Below are positions 59,255 to 64,000 of a stretch of DNA of 64,000 nucleotides, in pieces (position 1 is the first letter of the stretch; every line of letters starts with the position of its first letter). The DNA is from Portulaca oleracea. Lineage: Eukaryota > Streptophyta > Magnoliopsida > Caryophyllales > Portulacaceae. The stretch is taken from NCBI GenBank assembly GCA_029582165.1, contig CM055873.1:42587295-42651294 (forward strand), read 5' to 3'. Made by a program: the position numbers and the translations under genes. Under the pieces are notes generated by a model that ran no database searches, was not told the DNA's origin, and saw only the letters and a program-made list of their open reading frames with translations.

Positions 59255-60241
59255 TGTTAAGATCCGGTCAATGGTCAAGCTAAGGACCTTAAGCAAGCAC
59301 TTCATGGGAGGCAACCCATGCTTGTAATGAGGAATTTGTTCTAGAAAAAAAAAGAAAAAAAAAAGAAAAAAAACCAAGAGAAAAAAAAGAAAAATGAAAA
59401 AAAGAGAAAGAAAAAAAAAAGGGAATCATGAGTGGGAGGAGAAGAAAAAAAAACGAGGGAGGTTTGGAGGTTGTGTGTAAGATTTGAAGCATATTGGTTT
59501 TAGAGGAGATAAGTTGAAGGAGAAGCTAAGGAGAAGAGAGACGAGGAACAATTGAAAATTTTTAAGTCTGAGAGCGTAGCGTTCGCTACACCCTTCGTAG
59601 CACTCGCTACGGAGCACTCCTTGTCTTTCTGTTTGGCCACTGTTTAGAGCGTAGCGTTCGCTATACCCTTCGTAGCGCTCGCTACGGAGCGCTCCTTGTC
59701 TTTCTGTTTGGCCACTGTTTAGAGCGTAGCGTTCGCTACGAGGTGCGTAGCGTTTGCTACACATCGATTCCTGACTTTCTGCCTGACAACTGTCTCGGGC
59801 CTAGCGTTCGCTATGCAGACCATAGCGCTCGCTACGGATCGATTCCCAGATTCTCGGCACTAGGCGTAGCGAACGCGACGCCCAATTTTTACGCAGACTG
59901 TAAAAGGGGAAAATCCGACCCCCCTTCATTTCACTTCACTTTTCACTCCAAAAATCGCCTCATACTCTTTCTTCCTCTCCAACCTTCCACAACCCTAACC
60001 CTAAAAAACCACCATCTTCATCCTTCTCTACTCATTCTCCACCAAAAAGACCATCACTCTTCCTCCATAAACTCCAATTCCACTCTTCTCTTCTCACCTT
60101 TTGCAACTCCACATACCCATTTTCACTTTCTTCCTCTAGCATTTGAACTCTTTATTGAGTTGGGTTTTAGAGGAAGCAAAGCTTGAATCTTCCAAGCATT
60201 CTCTCAAGCATTCATTCATCAAAAGAAGAAAAAGTGAAAAA
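59255..60241 (+). other. Post-pol spacer with A-rich tract and palindromes
   Basis: 59340-59440 is almost pure A/G. 59572-59882 holds the palindrome cluster. 59900-60240 is C/T-rich and looks like a leader for ORF3, with its first convincing ATG at 60242. Open frames on either strand across these repeats are not credible proteins. Confidence 0.7.
59572..59882. repeat. Palindrome cluster with 75-bp tandem units in the spacer
   Basis: Nine GTAGCGNTCGCTAC-family palindromes. The first part is a tandem array: GCGTAGCGTTCGCTA starts at 59575, 59650 and 59725, an exact 75-bp period including the intervening GAGC-CTCCTTGTCTTTCTG and TTGGCCACTGTTTAGA. Confidence 0.85.
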
Positions 60242-61761
60242 ATGCCTCCACGACCTAGCAAGAGGGTACGGGATGGAGCTTCATCCTCAAGGGCATCACC
60301 CATTATTGACCAAGGAGATGAAGGTAATGACTTCCCTGATTTTCCTACCCAAAAAGCTGAGCCTTTACGCTTAAGTTCGCATGCTAGGCATAGAGTTACC
60401 GTTCAAAATGATAGACATGCTCGAAGGTTAGCACGGTTCAAAACTAGGAATATATGTTTTCCTTATGTTTATGATGTTGAAACGTGCAATGAACACCACT
60501 TGGGGCCTAGCATAGAAAATTTAATTGGGGTAATGGAGTGGGAGCAATTTGTTCAAATTCATGCACCCCAGAGGGATCAATCAATTTATGAGTTCCTTTC
60601 ATCTTTTGAGTTGTTGAATGATGGGACAGCTGATGCTTGTTTTACTGCGTGGGTGGGCAACAAGCCCATTGAGTGTGATCTTGTGTAGTTCAATAATTTG
60701 TTGGGTTTGCCGAACGGAGGCCTAACCTATGGCCAAGCCTCCGTCTTCAATGAGGGGGAGGCTATGCGGGAAATAACATGTTGGCGGAGAACTTTAATTA
60801 GGGCACCAAATGGGGATGTATTGTATTATGATGTTCGGGGTTCCAAATCCCGAGAATTTTGTAATCCCGCCGTTAGGGTCTTCCATAGGTTGATTACAAA
60901 TTCAGTTTTCGCACGGGATGGCGGTAGGGAGAAGGTGCGGAAAGATGACCTAGCTATTTTGCACCATGCTTTACATGGTCGCCGAGTCAACACGGGATCG
61001 TGTATTCTGCATCAACTTAAGCAAATGTCTACCGATGGTGCCGGGACTTGTATAGCGTTGGGTCACATTATTACCCACTTCCTACACCAGTATGGGGGCC
61101 CGATAACCCCATACCTTGGCCGTTACGATACGCACCACATTCCAGAACCTATGGACAGCGACCGCCTCCGCCACTTCCGTTTTTTCTTCGTGAATCCATC
61201 GCCTCCAGCACTCCTCTACCACCATGGGTCCGTCCCCAAAGCTGTGACTACTCTCCGGAACCAACAAGCCCCTCGTTTAATCGATGTGCGGGATCAAAAC
61301 AATTGGTCTTGCGGGCAAGAGCAAACTCCTAGGCTTGTTGGTGGGGATAGGGGGTTCATGATGCCTCCTTTTGAGAGGGAGTTGGAGCGGTGCGGGGCGG
61401 TGAAAATCAACGCGGGGCACCGAGGCGAGGTGCAGAGAGGGCGGCCCAAGAAGTGAATGTTGGGGAGCAAGGACAAGGGTTGGGAGGACAAGACGGTTGG
61501 GTTTTGCGTCAAGAGGATTTTGATGGGCTGCGAAACAACGTGAGGGACCTTGCCGGTTCCATGAATCAAATGATGATTGCCCAAACGCGAACCTATGACT
61601 CCTTGACGCAATTGAACAATCGGGTGGGTTGCTTGGAGAACATCGCGGATGACTGGGCCTACTACCACTACGTTGTCATGGGCCATCCGCCGCGTGATCC
61701 GGGACGGGTCAACCCATACTACCCACCACCTCCTCCTCCTGAAGGAGATCCACCCTCATGA
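60242..61761 (+). pseudogene. Third ORF (env position) of the Athila-like element, interrupted
   Basis: Starts MPPRPSKRVRDGASSSRAS, a basic, serine-rich N-terminus. It then reads FKTRNICFPYVYDVETCNEH, QSIYEFLSSFELLND, and after an in-frame TAG at 60686-60688 continues FNNLLGLPNGGLTYG, EREITCW-like REITCWRRTL, GSCILHQLKQMS and GHIITHFLHQYGG. This first frame ends at 61456. A second frame (61390-61761) with NNVRDLAGSMNQMMIAQ and a proline-rich end looks like the true C-terminus, so a frameshift lies near 61400-61450. About 500 codons in all. Such ORFs occupy the env position in Athila elements; no convincing signal peptide or membrane anchor is seen here, so an envelope role is not supported by this sequence. 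Confidence 0.7.
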
Positions 61762-62559
61762 TTGTAAGCTTTATCCCCTCCCCACTCTCTCTCTTTATTT
61801 GATTTATCATTTGATTGTTTGTGTGGAGGTGTGCATCTAGTGGGTGGGTGAGACGTTCTTGTGTTCCCGTCCCTTGTCGGTTTTATCGAAGATCTTGTTG
61901 TCTTATCTGTGATCACTGTCCATCCCTACCTTCATCCATCTTCCATCATGATTAGATTGGTTTTGGTTAATCACTTGCACTTAGCTCCATCAAGTGCCAG
62001 GTGATGTTTCACCTTCAACAAGTCGCCTCAAATTGATTGAGAACAAGGTTGAGGTTTCACAGGCAATGTATATAGCTTTGTTCTTGCATATAGATTTGTT
62101 TCTTGCATTTTCCTTTGTCCATTTGGACATTTTTGTATATTTCTTTTGCATGTAGATTCGATTGCATTTCGATACGTTGCATTTTTCTTCCAACCTTATT
62201 AGTCTTAGCCTTTCTTTTGTAATCGTGGTCCGAACTTTGGTTACACATTGGAAACTTACAAGGTACGTTCGTTCCACCCTTTTCTATTTTTGTACATATT
62301 TCTGCGTTTTTGTTTGTATAGTTTGTTTTCTTTTTGCATGCTTGTTTTTCTTTTTGGTGGCGCACCCCTCGTATGCTCTGTGTTGGTTTTCTTGTTGTTG
62401 GAGCCGTGTGGGCTCGGGGTGCCACCCCTTTTTATGTGTTAGATGTTAGTATATATGTTTGCTTGTTTTCCTTTAGGTGTTTGTACATATGTTTGTTTTT
62501 CCTAGTTTTTCTACCCTTCATGAGACACCCTTCCCACAATGAGGACATTGTAGATTTTA

Positions 62560-62580
62560 AGTGTGGGGGGGGGGGGGAGA
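62560..62580 (+). other. Internal polypurine tract
   Basis: TTTTAAGTGTGG followed by a long G-run and GAGA. It has the same AAGTGTGGGG core as the terminal tract 1.3 kb downstream. Confidence 0.6.
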
Positions 62581-63872
62581 TCATTATGTTTTGGGTAGAG
62601 CACCTAGTCTTTTTCTTTCTTAGAAAAGTTTGAAAAAAAAAGTGAAAAAGTGCTAAAAGATGAAAAGAAAAAATCGAAAAGTTTTTGTGTGAAAGAGTAA
62701 AAAGGGGAGAAATGTTGTGAAAAACCCAAAAGTTTCTTTTTCTTTTTGAAGATGTTTCCATTCACAGTTTTGTAGATAGTTGTCTAATTTGCCGATTCAG
62801 TTAGTTGGAAGCGGCCGGTATGAATAAATAGAGACCTTAGGAAGGATTTTCGCCATGACTTATCTCTTTTAGACCTCTACATGGAATGGGAAAGCGTAAT
62901 CCTCAAATCTTACACGCTTTGACTGTGTCTTCTTACCTAAGTTAGACGGTTTAGTTGTTCAATTTCTTAAGCTCTTAATTAATACATTAATCAAATAACT
63001 GTCGGGCCTACCGTCATGGGTTGGTTTGGGTGGATCGGCACCCTATGCCCCTTAAGTGCAATGACTCACGTATGGAGAAACCCAGCAGGGAGGGTAGCCC
63101 TTTGCGAAGGCCGGTACTTAAATCATGAAACCCGACGCAAACACTCTAAAAGACACAAAGCGGATTGAGTGGAAAGAAAAGAGTGTAGTTTTTGCAATGA
63201 AAGAAAAGAGCGAAGCAAGAAAAAGAAAAAAAAAGAGTTGAGCAAAAGAATCGTAAGAAAGAGCAAGAAAAAGCAAGAAAAGGAAAGAAAAAAAAGAAAG
63301 AAAAGAGTGGTGTAAGAAAAAGAAAGAAAAAAAAAGAGGTTGAAAGAAAAACCAAGAGTGAAGTAGGATAGATAATTCCGAGCTTGAGCATGAGAACAAC
63401 TCTGATTATGCAGTTTAGGATAGGAAAGACCGACTAGAGCCCACTTGCACATATTCACGAGGTGTCTTGCTCAGCAGGAAGTGTTTTGGTTCAAAATCTC
63501 AAAGATTGGCAGTTTTCCAACCTTCGTGTCTTAATTTGTTTGTACTTGTTTCTTCCAATTGATTGTTGAGGCGGATTGGGGAACTAGGTGCAAGATTGGG
63601 GACGGGAGTATTTTCTTTGTTTTTGTTTGGCTTTGTTTTTCGGTTTTCACTTCTCTTTCTTTCCCCTTTTTCCTTTTTCTTTGGCTTTTGTGGGCACAGC
63701 CGCTACAAACCCTCACGAGTCCACCTCGTCCACCCGGGCTACCGGGGGGTTTAAAGGGCTTGATGCATATGCTAAATGCATCCGCGATTTCTGCGAAAGT
63801 GAGTTAGGTGTTTATGTTTTCTAGTTTCTTAGGTTTCTTTCGGTTAGTTTTACTCGGGACGAGCAAAAGTCT

Positions 63873-63888
63873 AAGTGTGGGGGGGGGG
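63873..63888 (+). other. Terminal polypurine tract
   Basis: AAGTGTGG followed by G's, directly before the 3' LTR start at 63889. It should prime plus-strand DNA synthesis. Confidence 0.85.
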
Positions 63889-64000
63889 TGTTTAGTCCCA
63901 TTTTAGGGGCTAAATACCACTCGTTTACGCCCAAGTCTATTGTCGTTCCCTAATAAAATGGTTATTTATTACGTGTTTTGTGACTTTTAGGCTTTAAGTT
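63889..64000 (+). repeat. 3' LTR of the Athila-like element (first 112 bp)
   Basis: Matches 51895-52006 at all positions but one (GTCGTT here, GCCGTT there). Cut by the window edge. Confidence 0.95.

Larger units (their letters stand above)
61762..63888 (+). other. 3' non-coding region of the Athila-like element
   Basis: Over 2 kb without a credible gene. It has a G-rich tract at 62563-62580 (first polypurine tract), A/G-rich stretches at 62625-62710 and 63165-63360, and the terminal polypurine tract. Long non-coding 3' regions are usual in this group. Confidence 0.7.
51895..64000 (+). mobile_element. Athila-like Ty3/gypsy LTR retrotransposon (runs off right edge)
   Basis: Order: 5' LTR 51895-53584, tRNA-Asp primer site 53588-53605, gag 53729-55365, pol 55388-59254, spacer, env-position ORF3 60242-61761, long 3' non-coding region with two polypurine tracts, and 3' LTR from 63889. 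Pol order is protease-RT-RNaseH-integrase without a chromodomain. A third ORF after pol and the tRNA-Asp site identify the Athila group. The first 112 bp of the two LTRs differ at one base, so insertion was recent. It sits inside the Copia element; the upstream target would be GGGGT (51890-51894). Confidence 0.93.

Noticed and set aside
59426..60186. Frames of 112 codons (minus, SERYEGCSERYA repeats) and 147 codons (plus) in the spacer
   Set aside because: They arise from the palindrome array and the C/T-rich leader; no protein-like content.
63118..63458. Overlapping minus-strand F/L-rich frames
   Set aside because: Translations of the A/G-rich 3' region of the Athila element.

Overview
This window looks like plant nuclear DNA, most likely from a eudicot with a medium or large repeat-rich genome. 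The reasons are spliced genes with GT-AG introns, AT-rich intergenic DNA, plant-type LTR retrotransposons (Copia and an Athila-like Ty3/gypsy element), many MITEs, and plant gene families (ARGOS/OSR, SKIP35, Rab GDI, MLO). There is no bacterial or organellar gene layout. The species cannot be told from what I can see.

Layout, left to right. 1-2277 is the 5' part of a minus-strand Copia element that runs off the left edge (gag-pol frame plus a 694-bp LTR). 2278-7530 is AT-rich intergenic DNA with microsatellites, a degenerate repeat built on AATGCTCATAA, and Stowaway-like MITEs. 7540-9150 holds an ARGOS-family organ-size gene (CDS 8423-8854) with a 5'-UTR intron. 9280-17400 is intergenic and rich in small MITEs, including several copies of one CCACAA-rich Tourist-like family, plus an snRNA-type USE/TATA promoter pair at 10282-10328. 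17653-23613 is a three-exon SKIP35 (ankyrin-like, SKP1-interacting) gene on the minus strand with a 3.8-kb intron. 24500-37800 is a long repeat region: MITEs, a CACTA end, foldback elements and decayed LINEs. 38100-42264 is an intact 13-exon Rab GDP dissociation inhibitor (GDI, 444 aa). 43832-48258 is a broken MLO-like pseudogene whose introns have collected a MITE, and a second MITE that is itself interrupted by a solo LTR with a perfect 5-bp target-site duplication.

49271-64000 is a nest of retroelements: a minus-strand LINE tail, into which a minus-strand Copia element appears inserted, into which a plus-strand Athila-like element (51895 to beyond the right edge) is inserted. The Athila element has a 1690-bp 5' LTR, a tRNA-Asp primer site, gag, a 1288-codon protease-RT-RNaseH-integrase frame with all catalytic motifs visible, a long spacer, a third (env-position) ORF, and the first 112 bp of its 3' LTR, which differs from the 5' LTR by one base. 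It therefore looks young, although gag and ORF3 are broken by frameshifts and a stop.

Only ARGOS, SKIP35 and GDI look like working host genes. They are unrelated in function (organ growth, SCF-type ubiquitination, vesicle traffic) and each has its own promoter. The signals least explained by standard annotation are (a) a 16-bp palindrome family (core GTAGCGNTCGCTAC) shared by the Athila LTR and its post-pol spacer, (b) a Copia LTR with no recognisable tRNA primer site but a 15-nt self-complementary arm where that site should be, (c) the orphan USE/TATA promoter near 10.3 kb, and (d) the AATGCTCATAA repeat block near 5.3-5.9 kb.
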